Below are positions 8,237 through 16,751 of a stretch of DNA of 64,000 nt, piece by piece. Position 1 is the stretch's first letter. Each line of letters begins with the position of its first letter. Where the stretch lies: contig NZ_NTJD01000004.1 of assembly GCF_002358085.1 (NCBI RefSeq), forward strand, positions 124,001-188,000. The letters run 5' to 3'. A model generated the notes under the pieces. That model was not told where the DNA came from. It worked only from the letters and a program-made list of their open reading frames with translations, and made no database searches. This DNA is from Pseudothioclava arenosa (GTDB lineage Bacteria; Pseudomonadota; Alphaproteobacteria; Rhodobacterales; Rhodobacteraceae). The translations under genes and the position numbers were made by a program.

Positions 8237-9079
8237 TCATTTCACACCCGCAGCCTTCGCCGCGTTCCAAAGCGCGTCCATCTCTTCCAGATCGCTGTCA
8301 CTGGGCCCCTTGCCGTGCGCCTCAAGCTCGGCCTCGATGAATTCGAAGCGATTGGTGAATTTCCGGTTGGCCGCGCGCAGGGCCGCCTCGGCATCCAGCC
8401 CAAGGTGGCGCCCGAGGTTCACCATCACAAACAAGAGGTCGCCATATTCCTCGGCCAGTTCGTCGGGCCCCAGCCGGTCGCGCGCCTCTTCGAGCTCCTG
8501 CGCTTCTTCGACGATCTTGTCGATCACCTCCGCCGTCGAGGGCCAGTCAAAGCCCACCCGCGCCGCGCGCGCCTGCAATTTCAGCGCGCGGCTCAGCGCG
8601 GGCAGCCCGAGCGCCACCCCGTCCAGCACACCCACGCGCGCCGTGATGCCCGCCGCGGCCCGCTCGGCCGCCTTGATCCGCTCCCAATCCAAAGTCTGCT
8701 GCTCGGCCGATTTGTCGCGGCTTTCCGTGCCAAAGACATGGGGGTGCCGCGCGACCATCTTGGCGTTGATCGCCGCCAGCACCGCGCAAGCATCGAACAG
8801 CCCGGCCTCCTCGGCCATCTGCGCGTGATAGACCACCTGCAACGCCAGATCGCCCAACTCGCCGCGCAGCTCGTCCCAGGCCTCGCGCGCGATCGCATCC
8901 GCGACCTCATGGGCTTCCTCGATCGTGTAGGGCGCGATCGATGCGAAATCCTGCTCGATATCCCAGGGACACCCGGTTTCGGGGTCGCGCAGGCAGGCCA
9001 TGATCGCGCAAAGACGGCGAAATTGCTGCGCAGCATCGCCGGTTTCGTCAAAGATCAGCGGATCGGTCGGTTTCACCAT
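8237..9079 (-). CDS. mazG: Nucleoside triphosphate pyrophosphohydrolase MazG
   Basis: A 280-residue cytosolic housecleaning enzyme hydrolysing NTPs/dNTPs to monophosphates. It has two tandem MazG domains: the first with CPWDIEQDFASI and EEAHEVADAI (about residues 35-65), the second with EEAQELEEA (about 195-205). ELRGELGDLALQVVYHA carries the conserved EXXD metal motif, repeated as EEYGDLLFVMVNLGRH. Start: ATG 9079 gives MVKPTDPLIF; the binding site there (AAGGGCC) is modest, and an upstream ATG at 9124 overlaps the region of the divergent gene. Confidence 0.92.
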   Translation of the reverse strand: MVKPTDPLIFDETGDAAQQFRRLCAIMACLRDPETGCPWDIEQDFASIAPYTIEEAHEVADAIAREAWDELRGELGDLALQVVYHAQMAEEAGLFDACAVLAAINAKMVARHPHVFGTESRDKSAEQQTLDWERIKAAERAAAGITARVGVLDGVALGLPALSRALKLQARAARVGFDWPSTAEVIDKIVEEAQELEEARDRLGPDELAEEYGDLLFVMVNLGRHLGLDAEAALRAANRKFTNRFEFIEAELEAHGKGPSDSDLEEMDALWNAAKAAGVK

Positions 9080-9144
9080 TGCGCAAGGGCCCTTGTTGCT
9101 GTGATGGTGACCGAGTATCGCCACCGGCGCCTCGGAGTAAACCC

Positions 9145-10308
9145 ATGCCTGTGAATAACCGCATTGCCGCCTTCGCTCCCGAGATGAAGGACTGGCGGCG
9201 CTGGTTGCACCGGCATCCCGAGCTGGAATTCGACCTGCACGAAACCTCGGCCTTCGTTGCCGAACGCCTGCGCGAGATTGGCGTCGACGAGATCCACGAG
9301 GGAATCGCCCGCACCGGTATCGTCGCGCTGATCAACGGTCAGGCGCCCGGGCCGACGATTGCGCTGCGCGCCGATATGGATGCGTTGCCGATCACCGAAG
9401 AAACCGGCGCGGATCATGCCTCGGAGGCGGCGGGTAAGATGCATGCCTGCGGCCATGACGGGCACACCACGATGCTGCTGGGCGCGGCGAAATACCTGAC
9501 CGAGACGCGCAAGTTCTGCGGCCGGGTGCTGTTGATGTTCCAGCCCGCCGAAGAAGAGGGCGGCGGCGGTCAGGTGATGGTGCGCGAAGGCGTTCTGGAT
9601 CGGTTCGAGGTCGAGGAAGTCTACGGCATCCACAATGCGCCGGGCGTCGGCTTTGGTGTGTTTCGCACCACGCCCGGGCCGCTGATGGCGGCGGTCGATA
9701 CGGCCTATGTCACGCTGCGCGGTCGCGGTGGCCATGGTGCCACGCCGCAAGATACGATCGATCCGATCCCGGCGATTGCCGCAATGGTGCAGGGCCTGCA
9801 GACGATCGTGTCGCGCAATGTCGCCGCGCAAGATGAACTTGTTGTCTCGGTCACCCAGATCCATGCGGGTTCCGCCAATAATATCATCCCGGAAACCGGC
9901 TGGTTCTGCGCCACGATCCGTTCGTTCTCGCCCGAGATCCGCGATCTTGCCGAAGAACGCTTTCGCGCGGTGGTCGAGGGCATGGCTGCAAGCTTCGGCG
10001 TCGAGGCCGAGATCGACTATGAGCGCGGCTACCCGCCCACCGTCAACGACCCCGATTGCGCGGCCTTCGCCGCCTCGGTCGCCGCCGATATTTCCGGCAA
10101 GGACGCGGTCGATGCGCATTGCGCGCGCGAAATGGGCGGCGAGGATTTCTCCTATTTCCTGCAGGCGCGTCCCGGCGCCTTCCTGTTCATGGGCACGGGG
10201 CCGGGGGCAGGGCTGCACCATCCGGCCTATGACTTCAACGACGAGGCCGCGCCCGTCGGCGCCTCGTTCTTTGCCCGGCTGATCGAGCGCCGCCTGCCGC
10301 TGCGCTGA
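9145..10308 (+). CDS. M20 family amidohydrolase (hippurate hydrolase-type)
   Basis: A 387-residue cytosolic metallohydrolase of subfamily M20D. Metal ligands appear in HRHPELEF (near residue 23), ALRADMDALPITE (80-90) and MHACGHDGHTTMLLG (105-119); AREMGGEDFSYFL (about 330) supplies the late Glu/Asp. The family removes acyl groups from N-acyl amino acids (hippurate, acetylated amino acids, indole-acetyl conjugates); the substrate here is unknown. Start: ATG 9145, with GGAG 7 bases upstream. It is transcribed divergently from mazG. Confidence 0.88.
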   Translation: MPVNNRIAAFAPEMKDWRRWLHRHPELEFDLHETSAFVAERLREIGVDEIHEGIARTGIVALINGQAPGPTIALRADMDALPITEETGADHASEAAGKMHACGHDGHTTMLLGAAKYLTETRKFCGRVLLMFQPAEEEGGGGQVMVREGVLDRFEVEEVYGIHNAPGVGFGVFRTTPGPLMAAVDTAYVTLRGRGGHGATPQDTIDPIPAIAAMVQGLQTIVSRNVAAQDELVVSVTQIHAGSANNIIPETGWFCATIRSFSPEIRDLAEERFRAVVEGMAASFGVEAEIDYERGYPPTVNDPDCAAFAASVAADISGKDAVDAHCAREMGGEDFSYFLQARPGAFLFMGTGPGAGLHHPAYDFNDEAAPVGASFFARLIERRLPLR

Positions 10309-10361
10309 CAGCTTTCGGGCGTCTTGCATGCACAAGCACGTGTGTCTCGGCCTGCGATGCC

Positions 10362-10390
10362 TTGCCTTCGCGGGGGGGCGCCGCTAGGGT
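10362..10390 (+). promoter_or_regulatory. Candidate promoter of yajC-secDF
   Basis: TTGCCT (10362-10367) and TAGGGT (10385-10390) with a 17-base spacer, 55 bases upstream of the yajC start. The shape matches a Rhodobacter housekeeping promoter and the rpsB promoter candidate at 56706. Confidence 0.5.
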
Positions 10391-10444
10391 GCGCGCCGAT
10401 GAGGGGCCATGCCCCAAGAAGGCCCGCAAGAAAGGACCCAAGAC

Positions 10445-10783
10445 ATGTTCGTGACCCCCGCATTCGCCCAAGCCGCAGACGGTGCCGCCGGCCCGGGCCA
10501 GCTCGGCCAGTTCCTGCCGCTGATCCTGATCTTCGTGATCATGTATTTCCTGCTCATCCGCCCGCAGCAAAAGCGCGCGAAAGAGCATAAAGCCATGGTC
10601 GAGGCGGTGCGCCGCGGGGACCAGGTCGTGACCCAGGGCGGCATCGTCGCCAAGGTCACCAAGGTGCGTGAAGACGGCGAAGTCGAGGTCGAGATCGCCC
10701 CCGGCGTCAACGTCCGCGTCATCAAGCAGACCATCGTTCAGGTTCTGTCGAAAACCGAACCCGCTGCTCCTGCCGGGAAATAA
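10445..10783 (+). CDS. yajC: Preprotein translocase subunit YajC
   Basis: A 112-residue inner-membrane accessory subunit of the SecDF-YajC complex. One transmembrane helix (about residues 24-43, LPLILIFVIMYFLLI) is followed by the family signature RPQQKRAKEH and a soluble domain with GDQVVTQGGI. I chose the ATG at 10445 (MFVTPAFAQA) with AAGGA upstream; an earlier ATG at 10409 is unlikely. It is followed 18 bases later by secD, as in most proteobacteria. Confidence 0.95.
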   Translation: MFVTPAFAQAADGAAGPGQLGQFLPLILIFVIMYFLLIRPQQKRAKEHKAMVEAVRRGDQVVTQGGIVAKVTKVREDGEVEVEIAPGVNVRVIKQTIVQVLSKTEPAAPAGK

Positions 10784-10801
10784 CAAGGACCGTCGCCTGC
10801 C

Positions 10802-12466
10802 ATGTTGCAGATTCCGCTCTGGAAGCGCGTGCTGATCATTGCCCTCTGCCTTGCGGGGCTGGCCATGGCGGCGCCGAACCTGTTTTATCCGCGCGTCGAG
10901 GCGCATAACGATGCCCTCGCCGCTTTCGAAAAATCCGGGGCGCTGACCGCCGATCAGGCCGCCGCGCGCGACGCCTGGCCGTCGTGGCTGCCCTCGGGTC
11001 TGGTGAACCTTGGCCTCGATCTGCGCGGTGGTGCGCATCTTCTGGCCGAGGTCCATGTCGACGAGGTCTATGCCGCGCGTCTCAAGTCGCTCTGGCCCGA
11101 GGCGCGCCGCGTGCTCGCCGAGGAGCGCGCGACTTTGGGCGCGGTGCGCCGCGTCGAAAGCCCCGCCGACGAGCTGCGCATCCAGATCGGCGAAGCCGCT
11201 GAGATCGCGCGCGCCGTGGAGCTGGTGCGCACGCTGGCCTCGCCGGTTGTCTCGCTGACCGGGGTCGGGCAGAACGATCTCGAAGTCACGGGCGAGGGCG
11301 ATATCGTCACGATCCGTCTCTCCGAGGCCGAGCGCACCGCCACCGACGACCGCACCATGCAGCAATCGCTGGAAATCGTGCGCCGCCGCGTCGATGCGGC
11401 CGGTACGCGCGAGCCGACGATCATGCGTCAGGGCACCGACCGGATCCTGATCCAGGTGCCGGGCATCGGCTCGGCGGCTGAACTTAAGGCGCTGATCGGC
11501 ACCACCGCGAAGCTGACCTTCCATCAGGTCATCGGACGCGCGGGCGACGCGAATTCGCCGGCCGGTGCCGGCAATATCATCGTGCAGGGCCAGGACGAGC
11601 GCGACGGATTTTACATTCTGGACGAGGTCGCCGTGGTCTCGGGCGATGAGCTGACCGATGCGCGCCCCGATACCGACCAGAACGGCTATCCGGCCGTGGC
11701 CTTCCGCTTCAACCCGACGGGCGCGCGCGCCTTTGGCGATTTCACCGCGAACCATATCGGCGAGCCCTTCGCCATCGTGCTCGACAACAAGGTGATCTCG
11801 GCTCCTGTCATCCAGACCCATATCAGCGGCGGCTCGGGGATCATCACCGGGCGCTTCTCGGTGCAGGAGGCGACCGATCTGGCCGTGCTGCTGCGCGCAG
11901 GCGCCTTGCCCGCGGGCATGACCTTCCTCGAAGAGCGCACGATCGGCCCGGAGCTCGGGCAGGACAGCATCGAGGCCGGGCGCATCGCCGCCATTGTCGG
12001 CCTGATTGCGGTCGTGGCCTTCATGATGCTCAGCTACGGGCTGTTCGGCGTTTTCGCCTCGGTCGCGCTGCTGGTGAACATCGCGCTGATCTTCGGCATC
12101 ATGTCCTCGATCCACGCCACGCTGACTCTACCCGGCATCGCCGGGATCGTGCTGACGATCGGTATGGCGGTCGATGCCAACGTGCTGGTGTTCGAGCGTA
12201 TCCGCGAAGAGCTGCGCAAGGTGAAGGGCCCCGCCCGCGCCATCGAGCTGGGCTATGAAAAGGCGATGTCGGCGATTGTCGACGCGAACGTCACCACCTT
12301 CATCACCGCGCTGATCCTCTTCGTTCTGGGTGCGGGCCCGGTGCGCGGCTTTGCCGTGACGCTGATCATCGGCATCGCGACCTCGGTCTTCACCGCAATC
12401 TTCGTCACGCGCCTGTTGGTTGCGGTCTGGTACGACCGCCGCCGTCCGAAGCAGCTCGAGCTTTAA
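10802..12466 (+). CDS. secD: Protein translocase subunit SecD
   Basis: A 554-residue inner-membrane protein that uses proton motive force to pull secreted proteins across. It has an N-terminal helix (residues 8-26), a large periplasmic P1 domain beginning at the conserved GLDLRGGAHLL (about 71-81), and five C-terminal helices. GMAVDANVLVFERIREEL (about 453-470) is the RND-type motif conserved in SecD. Length and layout are normal for alphaproteobacteria. It lies between yajC and secF (11-base gap), a single transcription unit. Confidence 0.96.
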   Translation: MLQIPLWKRVLIIALCLAGLAMAAPNLFYPRVEAHNDALAAFEKSGALTADQAAARDAWPSWLPSGLVNLGLDLRGGAHLLAEVHVDEVYAARLKSLWPEARRVLAEERATLGAVRRVESPADELRIQIGEAAEIARAVELVRTLASPVVSLTGVGQNDLEVTGEGDIVTIRLSEAERTATDDRTMQQSLEIVRRRVDAAGTREPTIMRQGTDRILIQVPGIGSAAELKALIGTTAKLTFHQVIGRAGDANSPAGAGNIIVQGQDERDGFYILDEVAVVSGDELTDARPDTDQNGYPAVAFRFNPTGARAFGDFTANHIGEPFAIVLDNKVISAPVIQTHISGGSGIITGRFSVQEATDLAVLLRAGALPAGMTFLEERTIGPELGQDSIEAGRIAAIVGLIAVVAFMMLSYGLFGVFASVALLVNIALIFGIMSSIHATLTLPGIAGIVLTIGMAVDANVLVFERIREELRKVKGPARAIELGYEKAMSAIVDANVTTFITALILFVLGAGPVRGFAVTLIIGIATSVFTAIFVTRLLVAVWYDRRRPKQLEL

Positions 12467-12477
12467 GGGGAAAGACC

Positions 12478-13461
12478 ATGGCATTCCGTCTCAAACTCGT
12501 CCCCGATCACACGACCTTCGACTTTTTCCGTCACCAGGTCCTGACCTTCGGGTTCTCGGTCTTTCTGGTGCTGGCCTCGATCGGGCTGGTGCTGACGATG
12601 GGGCTGAACTTCGGGATCGACTTCAAGGGCGGCACCACGATCCGCACCGAGTCGACCCAGCCGCTGGACGTGGGCGCCTATCGCACCGCACTGGCGCCGC
12701 TGAACCTTGGCGATGTCTCGATCACGCAGGTGTTCGATCCGAATTTCGACGCCGATCAGCATGTCTCGATGATCCGCATCGAGGCACAGGCCGGGGATGA
12801 GGCGATCACGCCCGAGCAGATGGTCTCGATCGAAGAGGCGCTGAAGGCCGCGGATGGCGCGGTCAAGATCGTCTCGACCGAATCCGTGGGCCCGAAAGTG
12901 TCCGGCGAGCTGATCTGGACCGCGATCTGGTCGGTGCTGGCCGCCACCGCCGCGATCCTCGTCTATATCTGGCTGCGGTTTGAATGGCAGTTCTCGGTCG
13001 GCGCGGTCGCGGCGCTGGTGCATGACATCACCGTCACCGTGGGTATCTTCTCGCTGTTCCAGATCAAGTTCGACCTGACGATCATCGCGGCGCTGCTGAC
13101 CATCCTCGGCTATTCGATCAACGATACCGTGGTCGTCTTTGACCGCCTGCGCGAGAACCTCGTCAAATACAAGACGATGCCCCTGCGCGACGTGATGAAC
13201 ATCTCGGTCAACGAGACGCTCTCGCGCACGGTGATGACCTCGGGCACGACGCTGATCGCGCTGATCGCGCTTCTGGTGCTGGGCGGCGATGTGATCCGTG
13301 GCTTCGTCTTCGCGATGACCTGGGGCGTGGTCGTGGGGACCTATTCCTCGGTCTTCGTGGCCAAGAATATCGTGCTCTTCCTCGGCGTCGATCGCGACAA
13401 GGACAAGAAGGACCCCGCCGACAAGTTCTTTACCGAGAAGGTGGCCGATGCCGATAACTGA
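12478..13461 (+). CDS. secF: Protein translocase subunit SecF
   Basis: A 327-residue partner of SecD with six predicted helices. N-terminal LGLNFGIDFKGGTTI-type signature (MGLNFGIDFKGGTT at about 40-53), SVGPKVSGEL before helix 2, and the helix-4 motif GYSINDTVVVFDRLREN. The last 14 bases overlap the start of the downstream Mth938-like gene, indicating translational coupling. An AGGGGAAAGACC site precedes the ATG. Confidence 0.96.
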   Translation: MAFRLKLVPDHTTFDFFRHQVLTFGFSVFLVLASIGLVLTMGLNFGIDFKGGTTIRTESTQPLDVGAYRTALAPLNLGDVSITQVFDPNFDADQHVSMIRIEAQAGDEAITPEQMVSIEEALKAADGAVKIVSTESVGPKVSGELIWTAIWSVLAATAAILVYIWLRFEWQFSVGAVAALVHDITVTVGIFSLFQIKFDLTIIAALLTILGYSINDTVVVFDRLRENLVKYKTMPLRDVMNISVNETLSRTVMTSGTTLIALIALLVLGGDVIRGFVFAMTWGVVVGTYSSVFVAKNIVLFLGVDRDKDKKDPADKFFTEKVADADN

Positions 13462-13819
13462 GGCGGAATTCGGCGCATCGCTTCCGGTCGATGGCTACGG
13501 ACCGGGCTTCTTCCGCGTCGGCGGGCAGGTCTATCGCGGCGCCGTGGTGGTCGAAGCGGGCTCGGTGCGCGAATGGGCGGGGCTGGACGATCCCGCACCG
13601 CTCCTTGCGCTCGAAGGCAAGATCGACGTGCTGTTTCTGGGTATGGGCGGCGATATCGCGTTCCCGCCCAAGGCGCTGGTGCAGGCGCTTGAGGCCAAGG
13701 GGATCATGACCGAACCGATGAGCTCGCCCTCGGCCGCGCGCACCTATAACGTGCTCCTTTCCGAGGGCCGCCGGGTTGCGGCAGCGCTCCTGCCGGTGCC
13801 GGAAAAGGCGGAAGGGTAA
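13448..13819 (+). CDS. Mth938-like domain protein (DUF498/NDUFAF3-related)
   Basis: A 123-residue soluble protein of the Mth938/DUF498 fold, the bacterial relatives of complex I assembly factor NDUFAF3. Recognisable blocks: [19 protein letters not shown] (residues 17-35), [16 protein letters not shown] and [20 protein letters not shown]. It is consistently found between secDF and ccmA in Rhodobacter (orf124 of the R. capsulatus hel cluster, from memory). The biochemical role is not established. It overlaps secF by 14 bases and sits 4 bases before ccmA. Confidence 0.85.
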   Translation: MPITEAEFGASLPVDGYGPGFFRVGGQVYRGAVVVEAGSVREWAGLDDPAPLLALEGKIDVLFLGMGGDIAFPPKALVQALEAKGIMTEPMSSPSAARTYNVLLSEGRRVAAALLPVPEKAEG

Positions 13820-13823
13820 GCCG

Positions 13824-14456
13824 ATGGAAATGCTCCGCGTGGACAATCTGGCGGTGACGCGCGGTGGTTTGCCCGTGCTCGAAGGCCTGAGCTTCACGCT
13901 GGAGGCGGGCCATGCGCTGGTCTTGCGCGGGCCGAACGGTATCGGCAAGACGACGCTTTTGCGCACGCTCGCCGGGTTGCAGCCGCCCTTGGCCGGCACG
14001 ATCTCGATGCCGCCCGAGACCATGGCCTATGCCGCCCATTCCGACGGGCTGAAATCGACGCTGTCCGTCGCCGAGAACCTGCAATTCTGGGCCAGCGTCT
14101 ATGGCACCGGCTCGATCGAACCGGCGCTTGAGCGGATGAACCTGCGCCAGCTGTCCGAGCGCGCGGCGATGAGCCTTTCGGCCGGGCAGAAACGCCGCCT
14201 CGGCCTCGCGCGGCTTCTGGTTACGGGGCGCCCGGTCTGGGTGCTGGACGAACCGACGGTTTCGCTTGATGCGGCCTCGGTCGTGCTGTTCGGCGAGGCC
14301 GTGCGTGCCCATCTCGCCGCAGGCGGCGCCGCGCTGATGGCGACCCATATCGATCTTGGCCTTCACGAGGCCCGCGTGCTCGATCTCGCGCCCTTCAAGG
14401 CGCGCCCGCCCGAGGAGGGCGGCATCAAGGGCTCTTTCGACGAGGCCTTCGCATGA
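13824..14456 (+). CDS. ccmA: Cytochrome c maturation ATPase CcmA (HelA)
   Basis: A 210-residue ABC ATPase subunit of the heme-handling CcmABCD complex; ATP hydrolysis releases holo-CcmE. Walker [12 protein letters not shown] (about residues 36-46), signature [15 protein letters not shown] (about 128-142) and Walker [13 protein letters not shown] (about 146-157). Start: ATG 13824 (MEMLRVDN) preceded by GGAAGGG. It is separated from ccmB by 124 bases containing repeat copy C, which is unusual because ccmA and ccmB are normally close. Confidence 0.95.
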   Translation: MEMLRVDNLAVTRGGLPVLEGLSFTLEAGHALVLRGPNGIGKTTLLRTLAGLQPPLAGTISMPPETMAYAAHSDGLKSTLSVAENLQFWASVYGTGSIEPALERMNLRQLSERAAMSLSAGQKRRLGLARLLVTGRPVWVLDEPTVSLDAASVVLFGEAVRAHLAAGGAALMATHIDLGLHEARVLDLAPFKARPPEEGGIKGSFDEAFA

Positions 14457-14482
14457 GCGCGCGTTGCATCAGCTTTGCCTTC

Positions 14483-14557
14483 GGGACGCCTCCGGCGGGC
14501 GTATTTGCGCCAAGAAGAAACGGCTCTTCTTCTTGGATGAAATACGCAGGCGCGGCC
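14483..14557. repeat. Dispersed repeat, copy C, inside the ccm operon
   Basis: Inverted pair: GGGACGCCTCCGGCGGGCG, then TATTTGCGCCAAGAAGAA, a short loop, then TTCTTCTTGG...AAATACGCAGGCG. About 30-base arms could fold into a long hairpin in the transcript. The left arm is nearly identical to copy F at 56564. It occupies most of the ccmA-ccmB gap and leaves the ccmB Shine-Dalgarno (GGAGGG, 14569-14574) intact. Confidence 0.75.
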
Positions 14558-14580
14558 TGTCAGATCGCGGAGGGCCGGGC

Positions 14581-15237
14581 ATGATTGCGCTGTTGTTGCG
14601 GGATTTGCGGCTGGCGGTGCGCGCGGGTGGGGGCTTTGGGCTCGGGCTGGCGTTCTTCCTGATCGTGGTCACGCTGGTGCCCTTTGGCGTTGGCCCCGAG
14701 GGGCAGATCCTGGGCCGCATCGCGCCCGGCATCCTGTGGCTGGGTGCGCTGCTGGCCTGCCTTCTGTCGCTCGACCGGATCTTTGCGCTCGATTTCGAGG
14801 ATGGATCTCTCGACCTTCTGGCCACGGCGCCGGTGCCGCTTGAGGGCGTGGTGACGATCAAGGCGCTTGCGCATTGGATCACCACCGGCCTGCCGCTGGT
14901 GGTCGCCGCGCCGGTCTTCGGCCTGTTGATGCATCTCGAGAGCACCGCCTATTTCTGGATGATCCTCGCGCTCGCGCTCGGAACGCCGGCGCTGTCGGTT
15001 CTGGGCACGTTCGGGGCCGCGTTGACGGTTGGCCTCAAGCGCGGCGGGCTTTTGCTGTCGCTTCTGGTGCTGCCGCTTTACGTGCCGACGCTGATCTTCG
15101 GCGCGGAACTCGTGCGTCGCGGCGCGCAGAACATGGATACGAATGTGCCGCTTTTGATGCTTGCGGGCATCACCGCGGCGGTGATCGCAGTCGTGCCTTT
15201 TGCCTCGGCCGCCGCGATCCGGGTCAATTTGCGGTGA
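14581..15237 (+). CDS. ccmB: Heme exporter subunit CcmB (HelB)
   Basis: A 218-residue membrane subunit of the Ccm ABC complex with about six helices. The start MIALLLRDLRLAVRAGGG, the ALDFEDGSLDLLATAPVPLE segment (about residues 67-86) and the VLPLYVPTLIFGAELV helix are typical CcmB features. I chose the ATG at 14581 with GGAGGG six bases upstream; the frame stays open upstream through the repeat, but that extension resembles no CcmB. It is followed after 88 bases by ccmC. Confidence 0.94.
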   Translation: MIALLLRDLRLAVRAGGGFGLGLAFFLIVVTLVPFGVGPEGQILGRIAPGILWLGALLACLLSLDRIFALDFEDGSLDLLATAPVPLEGVVTIKALAHWITTGLPLVVAAPVFGLLMHLESTAYFWMILALALGTPALSVLGTFGAALTVGLKRGGLLLSLLVLPLYVPTLIFGAELVRRGAQNMDTNVPLLMLAGITAAVIAVVPFASAAAIRVNLR

Positions 15238-15241
15238 GCGT

Positions 15242-15255
15242 TTGACACGCGTCAA
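15242..15255. promoter_or_regulatory. FNR/FnrL-type palindrome upstream of ccmC
   Basis: TTGAC-ACGC-GTCAA is a perfect 5-bp palindrome with the FNR-family geometry (consensus TTGAT-N4-ATCAA; FnrL sites often have C or G at the inner position). It lies 71 bases before the ccmC start and directly after the ccmB stop. TTGACA here could alternatively be a -35 box, with TAGGGA at 15263, but that spacing (15) is short. Confidence 0.45.
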
Positions 15256-15325
15256 GTCGCGCTAGGGACTTTGCTGGCAAACGTGCTAGCAAGAACCGCG
15301 CAAGAACAGGAGTGAGCCCCCGCCC

Positions 15326-16057
15326 ATGTCGATCTGGGAATATGCCAACCCCGTCAAATTCATGAAGACCTCGTCCTGGGCGCTGCCCTGGGTGAGCGTC
15401 GCCACCGTGATCAGCCTCGCTGTCGGGCTGATCTGGGGCTTTTTCTTCACCACCGAGGCGATGAATTTCGGCTCGACCGTCAAGGTGCTGTTCGTCCACG
15501 TGCCCTCGGCGATGATGGCGATCAACATCTGGGTGATGATGCTGGTGACCTCGCTGATCTGGCTCATTCGCCGCCACCACGTGAGTGCCCTGGCCGCCAA
15601 GGCCGCGGCGCCGATCGGGGCGGTGATGACGATCATCGCGCTGGTGACGGGCGCGGTCTGGGGCCAGCCGATGTGGGGCACCTGGTGGGAATGGGACCCG
15701 CGGCTGACCTCGTTCCTGATCCTGTTCCTGTTCTACCTCGGCTACATGGCGCTTTGGGGCGCGATCGAGAATCCTGATACCGCCGCCGATCTGACCGGCG
15801 TTCTGTGCCTCGTGGGGTCGGTGTTCGCGCTTTTGTCGCGCTATGCGGTGAAGTTCTGGAATCAGGGCCTGCACCAGGATTCGACGATCCTGAAGGTTGG
15901 CGAGAAAGACCCGCTCGACCCGTCCTATTACATTCCGCTGGTGATCTGCATCGTGGGCTTCGTGCTGCTGTTCGTGACGCTGCTGCTGCTGCGCACCCGC
16001 ACCGAGATCCGCCTGCGTCGCCTGAAGGCGCTTGAACAGAGGGAGCGCATGGCATGA
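15326..16057 (+). CDS. ccmC: Heme handling protein CcmC (HelC)
   Basis: A 243-residue six-helix membrane protein that presents heme to CcmE. The tryptophan-rich heme-binding loop is intact: WGQPMWGTWWEWDPRLTS (about residues 112-129). Conserved histidines are in LFVHVPSAMM (about residue 60) and VKFWNQGLHQDSTI (about 180). The last bases overlap ccmD. Its own upstream region carries an FNR-type palindrome, so it may have an internal promoter besides read-through from ccmB. Confidence 0.96.
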   Translation: MSIWEYANPVKFMKTSSWALPWVSVATVISLAVGLIWGFFFTTEAMNFGSTVKVLFVHVPSAMMAINIWVMMLVTSLIWLIRRHHVSALAAKAAAPIGAVMTIIALVTGAVWGQPMWGTWWEWDPRLTSFLILFLFYLGYMALWGAIENPDTAADLTGVLCLVGSVFALLSRYAVKFWNQGLHQDSTILKVGEKDPLDPSYYIPLVICIVGFVLLFVTLLLLRTRTEIRLRRLKALEQRERMA

Positions 16058-16212
16058 TGCCCGAACTTGGTAAATACGCCCTCACCGTGGTGCTGTCCTA
16101 TATCGGTACGCTGGGGCCGCTGGCGGTGCTGACGATCTGGACGCTCTGGCGCGGCGCGAAGGTGAAAGCCGCGCTGGCCGCACAAGAAGAACGGATGAAG
16201 AAAAATGGCTAA
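16054..16212 (+). CDS. ccmD: Cytochrome c maturation protein CcmD
   Basis: A 52-residue membrane peptide that stabilises CcmC-CcmE and helps release holo-CcmE. Translation begins MMPELGKYALTVVLSYIGTL, contains one helix (about residues 8-32) with a cytoplasmic basic tail (WRGAKVKAALAAQEERMKKNG). Start at 16054 or 16057; both overlap the end of ccmC. The stop overlaps the ccmG start by 8 bases. Size matches orf52 of the R. capsulatus hel cluster. Confidence 0.9.
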   Translation: MMPELGKYALTVVLSYIGTLGPLAVLTIWTLWRGAKVKAALAAQEERMKKNG

Positions 16213-16738
16213 GCCCTTGATGTTTCTGCCGCCGGTGATCTTTGCGGCGCTTGCGGGCATGTTCGTCTGGGGCATGGCGCGGGAAAACCCCAAGCAGTTG
16301 CCCACCGCCTTCGCGGGCAAGGAGGCGCCGCCGGTTCAGCTTGAACAGCTGGCCGATTTCACGCCTTTTACCGATGCCGATCTGCGCGCGGGTGAGATCA
16401 AGCTGGTGAACTTCTGGGCCTCGTGGTGCGCGCCTTGCCGGGTCGAGCACCCGAACCTTGAGGCGCTGGCGCAGGAGGGCATCCAGATCCTCGGCGTGAA
16501 TTACAAGGACAAGCCCGATCAGGCGCTTGGGTTCCTGTCCGAGCTTGGCAACCCCTATGCGCGTCTTGGGGCCGACAATGCCGGGCGGATGGCGCTGGAT
16601 TGGGGCGTCTACGGCGTGCCGGAAACCTTCGTGGTCTCGGGGGACGGCAAGGTGCTGTTCCGCTTTGCCGGCCCGGTGACGCAGCGCGTGATCGAGGAAA
16701 GACTACGCCCGCTGCTGGAGGGTGCGCCCGCCGAATAA
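16205..16738 (+). CDS. ccmG: Thiol:disulfide oxidoreductase CcmG/DsbE (HelX)
   Basis: A 177-residue periplasmic thioredoxin-like protein anchored by an N-terminal helix (residues 4-24) that reduces the apocytochrome c CXXCH thiols. The active site is WASWCAPC with Cys75 and Cys78. The DsbE-type block GVYGVPETFVVSGDGKVLFRF follows (cis-Pro in GVPET). It overlaps ccmD and is the last gene of the ccm run; the neighbouring gene is convergent. Confidence 0.95.
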   Translation: MAKPLMFLPPVIFAALAGMFVWGMARENPKQLPTAFAGKEAPPVQLEQLADFTPFTDADLRAGEIKLVNFWASWCAPCRVEHPNLEALAQEGIQILGVNYKDKPDQALGFLSELGNPYARLGADNAGRMALDWGVYGVPETFVVSGDGKVLFRFAGPVTQRVIEERLRPLLEGAPAE

Positions 16739-16751
16739 GCGGGCAGGGTGC

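Noticed and set aside
14356-14580. In-frame upstream extension of ccmB through the repeat
   Set aside because: The extension translates repeat sequence (the same peptide pattern appears at copy F) and the start at 14581 has a good Shine-Dalgarno.
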